A DNA stretch of 64,000 nucleotides from Pseudoflavitalea rhizosphaerae (GCF_003991355.1 NZ_RCSU01000017.1:62001-126000); one strand, 5' to 3'; positions 35,515 to 44,759 are shown, counted from the stretch's first letter. The notes: generated from the sequence alone by a model not told the origin. A program made the numbers and translations.

Positions 35515-36489
35515 ATGAACGCTGTGTCTTCTATTGATATTAAATCAGTTGCGCTGAAAACCATTCAGCAGGAGGCCGATGCAATCAACGCATTGAAGCC
35601 GATGATCGACGATCAGTTTGAAAAAGCTGTTCAGGCCATCCAGCATACAAAAGGAAGGTTGGTAATCAGCGGGATAGGGAAATCCGCCATCATCGCTCAA
35701 AAGATTGTGGCCACCCTGAACTCCACAGGCACTCCAGCCATCTTTTTACACGCTGCAGACGCCATTCACGGCGATCTGGGAATGGTACAACAGCAGGATG
35801 TTGTGATGGTGATCAGCAAAAGCGGCGAAAGCCCCGAGATCAAAGTGCTGATACCTTTGATCCGAAACTTCGGGAATACCATCATTGGCATGGTCGGGAA
35901 TATGCATTCCTTTCTCGCCAAAAACTCCAGCATCGTTCTCAATACTACCGTTTCGCAGGAAGCCTGTCCCAATAACCTTGCCCCAACCTCCAGCACCACT
36001 GCACAGTTGGTGATGGGAGATGCGATGGCTGTGGTATTGATGGAACTGAAAGGATTCGGCTCCGATGATTTTGCCAGGTTCCATCCCGGTGGAACACTTG
36101 GTAAGAAACTTTACCTGCGGGTGGCCGATCTGTATACACAGAATGAAAAGCCGGAAGTGCTGGCCAATGCCACACTCAAGCAAGTGATTGTGGAGATCAG
36201 CCGTAAGCGGCTCGGCGTAACGGCAGTTACCAATGATCAGCAACAACTGCTGGGTATCATCACTGATGGAGACCTTCGCAGAATGCTGGAAAAAAGCGTA
36301 TCATTGGATAACGTAACTGCAAGTGAGATCATGACCGTTCATCCGAAAACGATCGCCCCGGATGCACTGGCCATCGAAGCGCTGGACCTGCTCCGGCAAT
36401 ACGATATTACCCAGCTGGTAGTATCCTCCGAAAACCAATACCTGGGAATTATTCATTTACATGACCTCGTGAGAGAGGGCCTGATTTAG
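35515..36489 (+). CDS. kdsD: Arabinose-5-phosphate isomerase (KpsF/GutQ family)
   Basis: KdsD converts ribulose-5-phosphate to arabinose-5-phosphate, the first step of Kdo synthesis for LPS. The SIS domain (about residues 35-175) shows RLVISGIGKSAIIAQKIVAT, FLHAADAIHGDLGMV and VISKSGESPEI; two CBS domains follow (about 205-320), the usual KdsD plan. Length 324 is normal. It is the first gene of a run of five plus-strand genes (manC, exonuclease, ridA, yjbR) with gaps of 1-18 bp. It belongs with kdsB in this window. Confidence 0.95.
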   Translation: MNAVSSIDIKSVALKTIQQEADAINALKPMIDDQFEKAVQAIQHTKGRLVISGIGKSAIIAQKIVATLNSTGTPAIFLHAADAIHGDLGMVQQQDVVMVISKSGESPEIKVLIPLIRNFGNTIIGMVGNMHSFLAKNSSIVLNTTVSQEACPNNLAPTSSTTAQLVMGDAMAVVLMELKGFGSDDFARFHPGGTLGKKLYLRVADLYTQNEKPEVLANATLKQVIVEISRKRLGVTAVTNDQQQLLGIITDGDLRRMLEKSVSLDNVTASEIMTVHPKTIAPDALAIEALDLLRQYDITQLVVSSENQYLGIIHLHDLVREGLI

Positions 36490-36507
36490 CGAGTACAACT
36501 TTTCACA

Positions 36508-37590
36508 ATGAACAAACACCATTACGTAGTGATCATGGCGGGTGGAATTGGAAGCCGCTTCTGGCCTATGAGCCGCAGTAACTACCCGAAACAGTTCCTC
36601 GATATTCTCGGTACCGGCAAAACACTTATCCAGTCTACCTTCGAGAGATTTGCTGCTTTCATTCCGCAGGAAAATATTTATGTGGTCACCTCCGCAGAAT
36701 ATGTGAACATTGTAAAGTATCAGTTGCCAGACCTCCCACTGCAGAATATACTCGGCGAACCTTCACGAAAGAATACAGCTCCCTGTGTTGCCTATATCTC
36801 TTTCAAATTACATCAGCTGGACCCCAATGCCACCATGATAGTGGCGCCTGCCGACCATCTGATCCTCGATAATATCGCTTTCAACAAAGTTTGCCTGGAA
36901 GCCCTCAGCTTTGTGAACAAACACAATGCGCTGATCACTCTCGGTATCAAGCCAACCTATCCCAATACAGGGTATGGCTATATCCAGTACGAACAACACG
37001 AAGTATCAGACAATGTGTACAAGGTGAAAACCTTTACCGAAAAGCCCAACCTGGAACTGGCAAAAGCCTTTATGGCCAGCGGCGAGTTTCTCTGGAATGC
37101 CGGCATCTTCGTTTGGCAGGTAAAGAATATAATCTCAGCTTTCGAGAAACACCTTCCCGAAATGTATGAAGTGTTCCTGGCTGAAAAGACCCGCTTCAAC
37201 ACACCCGATGAACATGTTGCATTGCTGGAGATCTATCCGCTCTGCACCAATATCAGTATAGACTTCGGCATCATGGAAAAAGCGGATAATGTATACCTGA
37301 TCCCGGCTTCCTTTGGCTGGAGCGATCTCGGCACCTGGAACAGCGCTTACGAGAATCTTGAAAAAGATTATCTCGGCAATGCCGTTGCCGGTAACGAAGT
37401 GATGGTCTTCGATTCTCATAACAATATGGTGCATGCGCAGAAAGACAAACTGGTTTTGCTGCAGGGCATGGAAGACTTCATTGTTGTAGACACCGATGAC
37501 GTACTGCTCATCTGCAAAAAAGAAAAGGAGCAGGAGATTAAAGAATACGTTGCCGAAGTAAAAAGAAACAAGGGCGATAAATACCTGTAA
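36508..37590 (+). CDS. manC: Mannose-1-phosphate guanylyltransferase
   Basis: This enzyme makes GDP-mannose from mannose-1-phosphate and GTP for polysaccharides and LPS. The N-terminal signature AGGIGSRFWPMSRSNYPKQF, the block EPSRKNTAPC, the active-site APADHLI and FTEKPN are all present. At 360 residues it is the single-domain form, without the C-terminal phosphomannose isomerase domain found in AlgA-type proteins. It starts 18 bp after kdsD and its stop is 1 bp before the exonuclease start, so the three are co-transcribed. Confidence 0.95.
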   Translation: MNKHHYVVIMAGGIGSRFWPMSRSNYPKQFLDILGTGKTLIQSTFERFAAFIPQENIYVVTSAEYVNIVKYQLPDLPLQNILGEPSRKNTAPCVAYISFKLHQLDPNATMIVAPADHLILDNIAFNKVCLEALSFVNKHNALITLGIKPTYPNTGYGYIQYEQHEVSDNVYKVKTFTEKPNLELAKAFMASGEFLWNAGIFVWQVKNIISAFEKHLPEMYEVFLAEKTRFNTPDEHVALLEIYPLCTNISIDFGIMEKADNVYLIPASFGWSDLGTWNSAYENLEKDYLGNAVAGNEVMVFDSHNNMVHAQKDKLVLLQGMEDFIVVDTDDVLLICKKEKEQEIKEYVAEVKRNKGDKYL

Positions 37591-37591
37591 T

Positions 37592-38308
37592 ATGATCCCT
37601 CTCAACAATATTCTTTTCCTCGATATCGAAACTGTTTCGCAGTACGCCACTTATGATGAAGTACCGGAAACATGGAAGGAACTGTGGGCTTCCAAAAGCG
37701 CCTTCCTGCTGCGGGGGAAAGAAGATGAAACAGTGGAATCTATTTACGGCAAATCGGCCATTTATGCTGAGTTCGGAAAGATCGTTTGTATCAGCGTCGG
37801 CCTCATCCAGGGCAATAGCGAGGGAAAGAAACTGATCCTGAAATCATTTTTCGGGGACGATGAAAAACTCCTCCTGCTCCGATTCTGCGAAATGCTCAAA
37901 CGCTGGGCGATGGACAGTAACAAATATCTCTGCGCCCACAACGGAAAAGAATTCGACTTCCCCTATCTCTGTCGCAGAATGATCATCAATGGCATGATCA
38001 TCCCCCCTATCCTCAATACCGCAGGGAAAAAACCCTGGGAAGTATCGCACCTGGATACAATGGAACTCTGGAAATTCGGGGATTTCAAGAACTATACTTC
38101 ACTCAATTTGTTAGCACATACACTCGGTATCCCCACTCCAAAGGATGATATCGATGGCAAAATGGTGGGCGATGTTTACTGGCGTCAGAAAGATATCCAA
38201 CGTATCGCTACGTATTGTCAGAAAGATGTGGTCACCGCCACCCAGGTTTATCTCCGCCTCCACAATGAGGCCATGATCCTGCCCGACAATATAGAAATCA
38301 AAGACTGA
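37592..38308 (+). CDS. Predicted 3'-5' exonuclease, PolB-like DnaQ fold (COG3298 type)
   Basis: A 238-residue stand-alone ribonuclease-H-fold exonuclease resembling the proofreading domain of family-B polymerases. The metal-binding ExoI motif is FLDIETVSQ at about residues 9-17, ExoII is in LCAHNGKEFDFPYLCRR (about 117-133) and ExoIII in YCQKDVVTATQVYL near 210. The family is common in Bacteroidota and rarely studied; DNA repair is the usual guess. It starts 1 bp after manC, an odd partner functionally. Confidence 0.87.
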   Translation: MIPLNNILFLDIETVSQYATYDEVPETWKELWASKSAFLLRGKEDETVESIYGKSAIYAEFGKIVCISVGLIQGNSEGKKLILKSFFGDDEKLLLLRFCEMLKRWAMDSNKYLCAHNGKEFDFPYLCRRMIINGMIIPPILNTAGKKPWEVSHLDTMELWKFGDFKNYTSLNLLAHTLGIPTPKDDIDGKMVGDVYWRQKDIQRIATYCQKDVVTATQVYLRLHNEAMILPDNIEIKD

Positions 38309-38310
38309 TT

Positions 38311-38697
38311 ATGCAAAGAACCAATTATTCTTCGGGAGCCAAATGGGAAGACATTGTAGGCTACAGCCGCGCCGTGCGCGTAGGTAATTTCATTGAAGTT
38401 ACCGGAACCGTTGCCGTGGACGATAATGGCAATACCGTAGGCGTTAATAACCCCTACGAACAAACGAAATTCGCCTACCAGAAAATCGAAAAAGTGCTCA
38501 TCCAGGCTGGCGCTACCCTCAAAGATGTAGTTAGATGCCGCATGTTTGTAACAGATATCAAACGCTGGGAAGAATATGGTCGCGGCCATGCTGAGTTTTT
38601 CAAAGACATCAAGCCCTGCCTGAGCATGATCGAAATAAGCGCACTCATCGACCCGGAATTTATGGTGGAGATCGAAGTGAGCGCCATCATTCCATAA
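38311..38697 (+). CDS. RidA (YjgF/YER057c) family enamine/imine deaminase
   Basis: A 128-residue trimeric cytoplasmic protein that hydrolyses reactive enamines and imines from PLP enzymes. It begins QRTNYSSGAKWEDIVGYSRA and has the conserved arginine in VVRCRMFVTDIKRWEEY, plus SALIDPEFMVEIEV near the end. The N-terminal SSGAKWED form marks a subgroup distinct from archetypal RidA, so the substrate may differ. It starts 2 bp after the exonuclease stop codon. Confidence 0.9.
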   Translation: MQRTNYSSGAKWEDIVGYSRAVRVGNFIEVTGTVAVDDNGNTVGVNNPYEQTKFAYQKIEKVLIQAGATLKDVVRCRMFVTDIKRWEEYGRGHAEFFKDIKPCLSMIEISALIDPEFMVEIEVSAIIP

Positions 38698-38706
38698 ATT
38701 CGCTGT

Positions 38707-39060
38707 ATGAATATTGAATCCCTCAGAGCCTACTGCCTGTCCAAACCGGCAGTGGAAGAAACACTGCCCTTCGGGCCTGATACGCTCGTGTTCAAAATAG
38801 CGGGGAAAGTATTCCTGCTGACGGGTCTCGACAGTGACCCGCTTAGCTTTAACGTGAAATGCGATCCGGACCTGGCCATCGAGCTCAGAGAAAGATATGA
38901 TGCAGTACAGCCGGGATACCATATGAATAAGAAACACTGGAATACTGTAACAGTAGATGGATCGGTTTCAGGAAAACTTCTGAAAGAGTGGATCGATCAT
39001 AGTTATGAACTGGTGGTGGATAGCCTGCCTGCCAAAGTGAAAGCGGAATTGCGGAAGTAA
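38707..39060 (+). CDS. MmcQ/YjbR family protein
   Basis: A 117-residue single-domain protein of the CyaY-like-fold MmcQ/YjbR family, thought to bind DNA in some cases though the function is not settled. Family features: the N-terminal LRAYCLSKPAVEETLPFGPD, the strand FNVKCDPDLA, the block PGYHMNKKHWNTV and the final helix WIDHSYELVVDSLPAK. It starts 9 bp after ridA and is last in the kdsD run; a family-1 repeat follows. Confidence 0.9.
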   Translation: MNIESLRAYCLSKPAVEETLPFGPDTLVFKIAGKVFLLTGLDSDPLSFNVKCDPDLAIELRERYDAVQPGYHMNKKHWNTVTVDGSVSGKLLKEWIDHSYELVVDSLPAKVKAELRK

Positions 39061-39091
39061 CTTAGCGTTACAAGTGAGAGCAGGGTGCTGC

Positions 39092-39191
39092 CAGTCGCTC
39101 GCCTCCGGCGAGTGACTTATATTTCTTCGCCTCTGGCGAAGGGTCGCCGGAGGCCGCCAAACAAAACTCACTCGCCGGGAGGCGAGCGAGT
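39092..39191 (-). repeat. Family-1 foldback repeat, copy C (degenerate)
   Basis: Inverted orientation like B and D. Units one, two and four are intact (TCGCCTCCGGCGA, TTCGCCTCTGGCGAA and TCGCCGGGAGGCGA), while the third reads TCGCCGGAGGCCGCC and has lost pairing, and the stretch between units two and three is shortened. It lies between yjbR and the aminotransferase gene, both plus strand, which puts it directly upstream of the latter's start region. Confidence 0.9.
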
Positions 39192-39217
39192 GCTCTCCGA
39201 TTATTAAATTTGTCCAA

Positions 39218-40381
39218 ATGATCACTGTGAACAACCCTCTCGCCATCGATTCCAAATTACCTGATGTTGGTACTACTATATTCACTGTGATGAGCGGCCT
39301 GGCCACTCAGCACAATGCCGTGAATCTCGGACAGGGATTCCCCGACTTCCCCATGAGCGAAACGCTTACAAGTCTGGTGAACACCGCCATGAAAGACGGC
39401 TTCAACCAATACGCACCTGCTCCCGGCTGGATGCCGCTCCGCGAAGCCATCGCAGAAAAAATATCTTTTCTATATAATACCAGCGTCAATCCTGATACAG
39501 AGATCACCATCACACCCGGAGGCACATATGCTATTTACACCGCACTCACTACCGTACTACAACCCGGCGATGAAGTGATCATTTTTGAACCGGCCTACGA
39601 TAGCTATATTCCGAACGTGACCATCAACGGCGCGATTCCTGTGTTGATAGATCTTCAATTCCCCGATTACCGCATCAACTGGGAGGAAGTTAAAAAGAAG
39701 ATCACACCGCGTACACGCATGATCATGCTGAATACACCGCATAACCCCACAGGATCTGTTTTGAGGGAAGATGATATCGAAGCGCTCCGCGAAATAGTGC
39801 AGGACACCAATATCCTCATCCTTTCGGATGAAGTGTACGAGCATCTCATTTTCGATAATATCCCGCACCAGAGCATGCTCCGTTACCCGGACCTGCTGGC
39901 GCGCAGCTTTGTCTGTTTTTCTTTCGGGAAAGTGTATCACTGCACCGGTTGGAAAATGGGCTATTGTGTAGCGCCTGCTGCTCTAACCAAAGAATTCAGG
40001 AAAGTTCACCAGTTCAATTGCTTCTCCGTTCATACACCCTCACAGGTAGCATTAGCCGCTTTTCTGCAAAGCAGGGAGTCTTATTTGTCGCTGGCCCCGG
40101 AAATGCAGCAGAAGCGTGATTATTTCCAGGAACTGATGTCGAAAACGAGATTCACGCCACTGCCCAGTTACGGAAGTTATTTCCAGTGCTACCAGTACAA
40201 CCGAATCAGCGATGAAGGCGATAAGGATTTCGCTATCCGTATCACCAAAGAATTCGGGATCGCTACTATTCCGGTTTCGGCTTTCTACCGGTCAGGCAAA
40301 GACGATAAAGTGGTCCGCTTCTGCTTCGCGAAGAAAGAGTCCACGCTGGCGCAGGCAGCGGAAAGACTGAGCAAGATCTAA
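39218..40381 (+). CDS. PLP-dependent methionine aminotransferase (YbdL type)
   Basis: A 387-residue class I/II aminotransferase resembling YbdL, which transaminates methionine and aromatic amino acids with 2-oxo acids. Hallmarks: LGQGFPDFPMSE near the N-terminus, NTPHNPTGSVL, SDEVYEHLIFD and the PLP-lysine region FSFGKVYHCTGWKMGYC. It is full length. The family-1 repeat copy C ends 26 bp before its ATG. Its stop overlaps the stop of the convergent gene by 4 bp. A kynurenine-aminotransferase-like specificity is also possible. Confidence 0.92.
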   Translation: MITVNNPLAIDSKLPDVGTTIFTVMSGLATQHNAVNLGQGFPDFPMSETLTSLVNTAMKDGFNQYAPAPGWMPLREAIAEKISFLYNTSVNPDTEITITPGGTYAIYTALTTVLQPGDEVIIFEPAYDSYIPNVTINGAIPVLIDLQFPDYRINWEEVKKKITPRTRMIMLNTPHNPTGSVLREDDIEALREIVQDTNILILSDEVYEHLIFDNIPHQSMLRYPDLLARSFVCFSFGKVYHCTGWKMGYCVAPAALTKEFRKVHQFNCFSVHTPSQVALAAFLQSRESYLSLAPEMQQKRDYFQELMSKTRFTPLPSYGSYFQCYQYNRISDEGDKDFAIRITKEFGIATIPVSAFYRSGKDDKVVRFCFAKKESTLAQAAERLSKI

Positions 40382-40917
40382 TCCAGGTATTTTGCAGGGA
40401 TCGGCAATTGCGGGGTCTCGTTCTGCCAGAAGATGGTTACCACCCACCAGCGTGTTCCATCATTCCATAATTGAATGCTGTTGATGCCGCGCATGAAAGG
40501 TTTTTCATCATCCTTTGTTTTACGGGACTCATAAGTGCTGAACACATGCACCACCGCTCCGAACTCTTCAACTGTTCGATGGATCTCGGTTTCAAAGAAG
40601 CCCATTTTTTCCAGCACAGGCCCGCTGGCATTGATATAATCTTCCAGGCTCATCACTTTACGGCCGGAACTGCCGTCTGCCCTTTTACCGGTGGGTATCA
40701 GCCGGGCTTCCGGAATGAAGAGCGTCCGAATCCTGTCCCAGTTCCTCTTTTGGCCTGCCGGTCCGGAAATCACATCGTAGAGAGCGGTGAGGATCCCGTT
40801 CATGGAGCCTACATCTTTTGGGTCGGGAGCAATACTGTCTCTTACCGCGTCGTTTTTTGCATCGGCATGCAGAATACCGCCCAAAATCAGGACTACAGCA
40901 AAAAGGATTCGTTTCAT
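40378..40917 (-). CDS. Exported NTF2/SnoaL-like protein
   Basis: A 179-residue protein with a cleavable signal peptide (MKRILFAVVLILGGILHADA). The mature part has the pattern of an NTF2-like cone fold: an N-terminal helix, then LFIPEARLIPTG, SLEDYINASGP, VVHVFSTYESRK and the final strands NSIQLWNDGTRWWVV. Such proteins may be small enzymes or ligand binders; no catalytic residues can be singled out. It overlaps the convergent aminotransferase gene by 4 bp. Confidence 0.8.
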   Translation of the reverse strand: MKRILFAVVLILGGILHADAKNDAVRDSIAPDPKDVGSMNGILTALYDVISGPAGQKRNWDRIRTLFIPEARLIPTGKRADGSSGRKVMSLEDYINASGPVLEKMGFFETEIHRTVEEFGAVVHVFSTYESRKTKDDEKPFMRGINSIQLWNDGTRWWVVTIFWQNETPQLPIPAKYLD

Positions 40918-41074
40918 AATATCTGTTTAGTTACGGAATCTATTAATTTGCCGGGTCATTTGGGCATGAATTTATCTGGAAGGTGTTAAAGCCTGGTTGG
41001 GCTGCCGGATTTAAGAATCCAATAACAAGCCCCGGAACATATTTCCAGTCACAATACAATAATATAACCCTGAT

Positions 41075-42223
41075 ATGAACCGGATCTTTACCCTCATCTT
41101 CTTTACTACTGTGCTGGCCGGCTGCGGCAGTACGAAGTTTCGTGCGCCGGTATCGGAAGACAAACCCCTGTTTGCCGCTATCAATGAACTGATCAAAAGG
41201 CCAGACAATGCCAAAGCGCAGCATGATCTCACTTACTTCTTCAACCAGGCAGTGAACCGCCACGAAGAAGCGGCTTCTGTGTATCGCAACAGCGCCGATC
41301 CCTCACGCTGGGATAAATTACTGAAAGAACTGAATGCCCTTCAGACTATTTACACTGCTACGCAGGCCATCCCCAATGCTACCAGGTTCGTACAACCGAA
41401 AAACTACCTGGGCGAACTGGAGGCTACCCGCGAAGATGCCGCAGAATTTTACTGGCAGCAGGCCATGGACAATTTTGAAAAAGACGACAGGCAAAGCAGC
41501 CTGCTGGCTTACGATCTTTTCCGCAGGGCCAGCAGCTACGTGAACGGTTATAAAGATGCGAATCGGCTCAGCCAGGAAGCCTGGGAGAATAGTATCGTGA
41601 ATGTAGTGGTGTTGCCGGTGCAGGAGAATTATCCAACATTCTTCCGCGACTGGGACCCCGGCCTTCGTTACAGGGCCGAATACTTCCAGGAGCAACTGGT
41701 GAGGGAACTTGGCGGCAGGTCAGCCACTCATTACCCCGCGCGTTTCTTCACAGACATTGAAGTGAGCAATGATTATATAAGGCCCGAATGGGAGCTCAGT
41801 GCTAAATGGGATTATATCAACACCACAACAAGTATCCCTTCTTCCGAGAAGAGAGAAGTGTCTAAAAATATTTTGGCAGGAAAAGATTCAACGGGTAAGC
41901 CTGTATATATTTTTGTAAAAGCCATCATCTCCACTACTACCCGTTCAGTGAGTGCGCGCGGTACAATCGGCTATACGCTCAGGAGCACTTACAATGGTAA
42001 GATAATCGATATGGGAAGCGCCACCGATAACGTAAGCTGGACGGAAACTTCCATCAGCTATACCGGCGATAAAAGAGCGCTCAGCGATGAAGAACTGAAG
42101 CTGATCAAGGTCCGCAGCTTCGATCGTGGCCCATCCAAAACAGAAGTGATGGATGCATTGGCCAGGAAGATGTTCCCTGAACTGAGGCGAAAACTGGAAA
42201 GAGCATTATCCGGGGCTGACTAA
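41075..42223 (+). CDS. Unknown lipoprotein whose 3' end lies in a repeat
   Basis: A 382-residue putative lipoprotein: lipobox LAGCGSTK with Cys at about residue 17. The rest is hydrophilic and mixed helix/strand; helices in residues 30-160 suggest a TPR-like part (AESFR-like pattern not certain), then a beta-rich half with VVVLPVQENYPTFF and YIFVKAIIS. I do not recognise a named family. The last codons (Gly-Ala-Asp-stop) lie inside the left arm of family-1 repeat copy D, so the repeat supplies the C-terminus and stop codon. Confidence 0.75.
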   Translation: MNRIFTLIFFTTVLAGCGSTKFRAPVSEDKPLFAAINELIKRPDNAKAQHDLTYFFNQAVNRHEEAASVYRNSADPSRWDKLLKELNALQTIYTATQAIPNATRFVQPKNYLGELEATREDAAEFYWQQAMDNFEKDDRQSSLLAYDLFRRASSYVNGYKDANRLSQEAWENSIVNVVVLPVQENYPTFFRDWDPGLRYRAEYFQEQLVRELGGRSATHYPARFFTDIEVSNDYIRPEWELSAKWDYINTTTSIPSSEKREVSKNILAGKDSTGKPVYIFVKAIISTTTRSVSARGTIGYTLRSTYNGKIIDMGSATDNVSWTETSISYTGDKRALSDEELKLIKVRSFDRGPSKTEVMDALARKMFPELRRKLERALSGAD

Positions 42224-42406
42224 AAAGGTCAGAGAGCTGGCAGTCGCTTGCCTCCCGGCGAGTGACTTGTATTTGTTCGCCTCCGGCGAACACCGCGTCG
42301 CCAGAGGCGACTAAACAAAACTCACTCGCCAGAGGCGAGCGAGTGGGCTCCCCGAAATTCTAAGATGCTCCCCGACATTCAGCGTCTGACCTTTTTAGGC
42401 AGCCCT
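42213..42406 (-). repeat. Family-1 foldback repeat, copy D (longest)
   Basis: The core 42241-42345 matches copy B closely. Its outer arms GGGCTGACTAAAAAGGTCAG (from 42213) and the inverted match ending at 42406 extend the foldback to 194 bp, with about 40 bp of extra sequence on the right, including a second CTCCCCGA block. The left arm contains the stop codon of the upstream lipoprotein gene. It separates that gene from convergent feoB. Confidence 0.95.
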
Positions 42407-42418
42407 AGTCTCTTATAG

Positions 42419-44551
42419 CTATCTGAAGAGTTGGAAAACCAGCAGGCTCATGAAATAAGCCAGGGCGGTCATGTATGCCAATTGGATCAGCGGCCATTTC
42501 CAGCTTTTGGTTTCGCGCTTTACGATGGCGAGCGTACTCATACATTGCATCGCAAAAACATAGAACACCATCAGGGATAGTCCTGTTGCCAGTGTGTATA
42601 CTTTTGTTCCGTCGGCTCTTTTGGCTGCATTGAGTTTTTCAGCCAGCGTGGCCTGATCTGCGTCATCGCCGCCTTCCACACTGTAAAGGGTGGCCATCGT
42701 TCCAACAAAAGCTTCACGTGCTGCAAAAGATGTAATAAGCGCGATACCGATCTTCCAGTCAAATCCCAAAGGTCTGATGGTCGGCTCGATGGCATGACCC
42801 AGGATACCGGCATATGAATTGGCCAGCAGCGCTGAACTTTTCTGCTGCTCCAGTTCTGCAACTTTCAGGGAGTCGGATTGGTTCTGTTCAATCAGCGTGC
42901 TGTATTCCTGTTCAACTGCGGCCATCTTTTCTCCTGGTCCGTATGAACTGAGCGCCCAGAGGATGAGCGAGATCACCAGGATCACCCTGCCCGCTTCGAA
43001 CACGAAGATCTTTGCTTTGCTCACCATGGTTACCAGTGCATTTTTCCAGCGGGGTGCGCGATAGGTAGGCAATTCAAGGATGAAGAAGCTTTTCTCTTTG
43101 ATATTGATGAACCATTTGGCAACCCAGGATACTACCAGCGCCATCACCAGGCCCAGAAGATAAAGCGCCATCATCACCAGTCCCTGCAAGCTGAGGAAAC
43201 CGAAATACAGTTTACCGGGAATGACGAGAGCAATAAGAATGGTGTACACCGGAAGGCGAGCGCTGCAGCTCATCAGTGGTGTAACCAGAATGGTAAGTAA
43301 TCTTTCTTTCTTGTTCTCGATATTGCGTGCACTCATGATGGCGGGAACGGCACAGGCGAAACCGCTGATCATGGGCATTACACTTTTTCCGTTGAGGCCA
43401 ACTTTACGCATGAGCTTATCTGTGAGAAAGCTGATTCGCGCCATGTAACCGGTATCTTCAATCAAAGTGATCAGACCGAAAAGGATCATGATCTGCGGGA
43501 TGAAGATCACGATACCACCGATACCTGCCAGCAGGCCATTGATGATGAGATCGCTCCACCAGGTGGCGGGCATCCATCCGCTCATCCAGCCGGTGAGCGC
43601 GGCAAAGCCCTGATCGATCCAGTCCATCGGATACCCGGCCAGCCAGAACACGCTCTGGAAAAGCAGGAACAGCACAGCCAGCAGGATCACATAACCCCAG
43701 CGTCTGTGGAGCAGGATATCATCCAGCTTTTCCGTGAGGAGGGTTTTTTCCAGCGGTGAAGGTTCAGTCACCGCCTGCTTCATGATAGTACCGATACGCT
43801 GGTAACGCTGCAAAATTTCTTCTGCCTGCGTTTTGGTATGATTGAATTGATTTTTTACTTCGATGGCTTCGATCTTTTCCTGCAGGTGATTGTCCAGCAG
43901 GAAGGATTCGTGATTGATCAGGTAATGGATGGCTTTGTAATCGCTCATTCCGGGGATCAGTTCTTTCACGCCGCTCACCGCTTCGAGGGCCAGTCCTTCA
44001 TTGTTGATGAAATCCCGGACAGGTGTTTTATACAGGTGTTGAGCTGTTTGTTCGATGGCTTTCTTCAGTTGCGGGATTCCCTTGTTCTTCCGGGGATTGA
44101 TGGGGATAACAGGAACACCGAGCTCGCGCTCCAGTTCCGGCACATCTATTTTAATGCCCTTGCTCTTGGCCAGGTCCATCATGGAGAGGCCTATCACTAC
44201 GGGGATTTTCAGGTCGATGATCTGCGATGCAAAAAGCAGGTTACGCTTTAGGTTGCTGGCGTCTGCCACCAGCACTACCATATCGGGGGCGGCTACCTGC
44301 TTATCCTGTTGCATCAGCACACGGTAGGCTACCCATTCATCTTCGCGCCGGGGGTACAGGCTGTACGTTCCGGGAAGATCGATGATGGTAGCTGAAAATT
44401 CAGGAGAAATGGAACTGTTTCCTGTTTTCTTGTCAACAGTAACGCCGGGAAAATTGCCCACTTTCTGGTTCAGGCCTGTCAGAACATTGAACAGGGAGCT
44501 TTTGCCGCTATTGGGGTTACCTACTAATGCGATATTTATTGTTGCTTTCAA
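42419..44551 (-). CDS. feoB: Ferrous iron transporter FeoB
   Basis: FeoB moves Fe2+ across the inner membrane with an N-terminal GTPase domain. G1 is GNPNSGKSSLFN (about residues 11-22), G3 is DLPGTYSL and the G4 position reads SMMD where NxxD is expected. Gate motifs follow in the membrane region (GFACAVPAIMSAR, MSCSARLPVYTIL). 710 residues is typical for Bacteroidota. No ATG lies near the expected start; a TTG at 44551 gives the standard N-terminus MKATINIALVG, and TAAATTTG about 40 bp upstream fits a -7 element, so a TTG start is likely. No feoA is adjacent. Confidence 0.96.
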   Translation of the reverse strand: MKATINIALVGNPNSGKSSLFNVLTGLNQKVGNFPGVTVDKKTGNSSISPEFSATIIDLPGTYSLYPRREDEWVAYRVLMQQDKQVAAPDMVVLVADASNLKRNLLFASQIIDLKIPVVIGLSMMDLAKSKGIKIDVPELERELGVPVIPINPRKNKGIPQLKKAIEQTAQHLYKTPVRDFINNEGLALEAVSGVKELIPGMSDYKAIHYLINHESFLLDNHLQEKIEAIEVKNQFNHTKTQAEEILQRYQRIGTIMKQAVTEPSPLEKTLLTEKLDDILLHRRWGYVILLAVLFLLFQSVFWLAGYPMDWIDQGFAALTGWMSGWMPATWWSDLIINGLLAGIGGIVIFIPQIMILFGLITLIEDTGYMARISFLTDKLMRKVGLNGKSVMPMISGFACAVPAIMSARNIENKKERLLTILVTPLMSCSARLPVYTILIALVIPGKLYFGFLSLQGLVMMALYLLGLVMALVVSWVAKWFINIKEKSFFILELPTYRAPRWKNALVTMVSKAKIFVFEAGRVILVISLILWALSSYGPGEKMAAVEQEYSTLIEQNQSDSLKVAELEQQKSSALLANSYAGILGHAIEPTIRPLGFDWKIGIALITSFAAREAFVGTMATLYSVEGGDDADQATLAEKLNAAKRADGTKVYTLATGLSLMVFYVFAMQCMSTLAIVKRETKSWKWPLIQLAYMTALAYFMSLLVFQLFR

Positions 44552-44680
44552 GACCTCTGGGTATGGTGCAAAACAGCAAATTTACCGAAATCATCCGCCC
44601 CTGATTTACGATTTGAGTAAAATCATGAAGCTTTAATGCCAGCAATAACCGGATCAGACAGTAAAACACCATTCTTCCGC

Positions 44681-44710
44681 TTTGGTTTTGCGTCCTGCTG
44701 GTTATCTTTG
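44681..44710 (+). promoter_or_regulatory. asnS promoter
   Basis: TTTG at 44681-44684 and TATCTTTG at 44703-44710 match the Bacteroidota -33 and -7 elements with 18 bp spacing. Predicted transcription start is about 44716-44717, immediately at a hairpin. Confidence 0.65.
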
Positions 44711-44716
44711 CTACCC

Positions 44717-44740
44717 GCCTGCAAGAAGCAGGCTTTTTAT
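44717..44740 (+). terminator. Terminator-like hairpin in the asnS leader
   Basis: GCCTGC pairs with GCAGGC around AAGAA, followed by TTTTTAT. It sits between the predicted promoter and the asnS ATG (44760) with no gene upstream in that direction, so it is either an attenuator, a 5'-protective hairpin, or a terminator of antisense-free transcription reading in from feoB's promoter region. The stem is only 6 bp. Confidence 0.55.
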
Positions 44741-44759
44741 TGATTAAATCTGCAGAATT

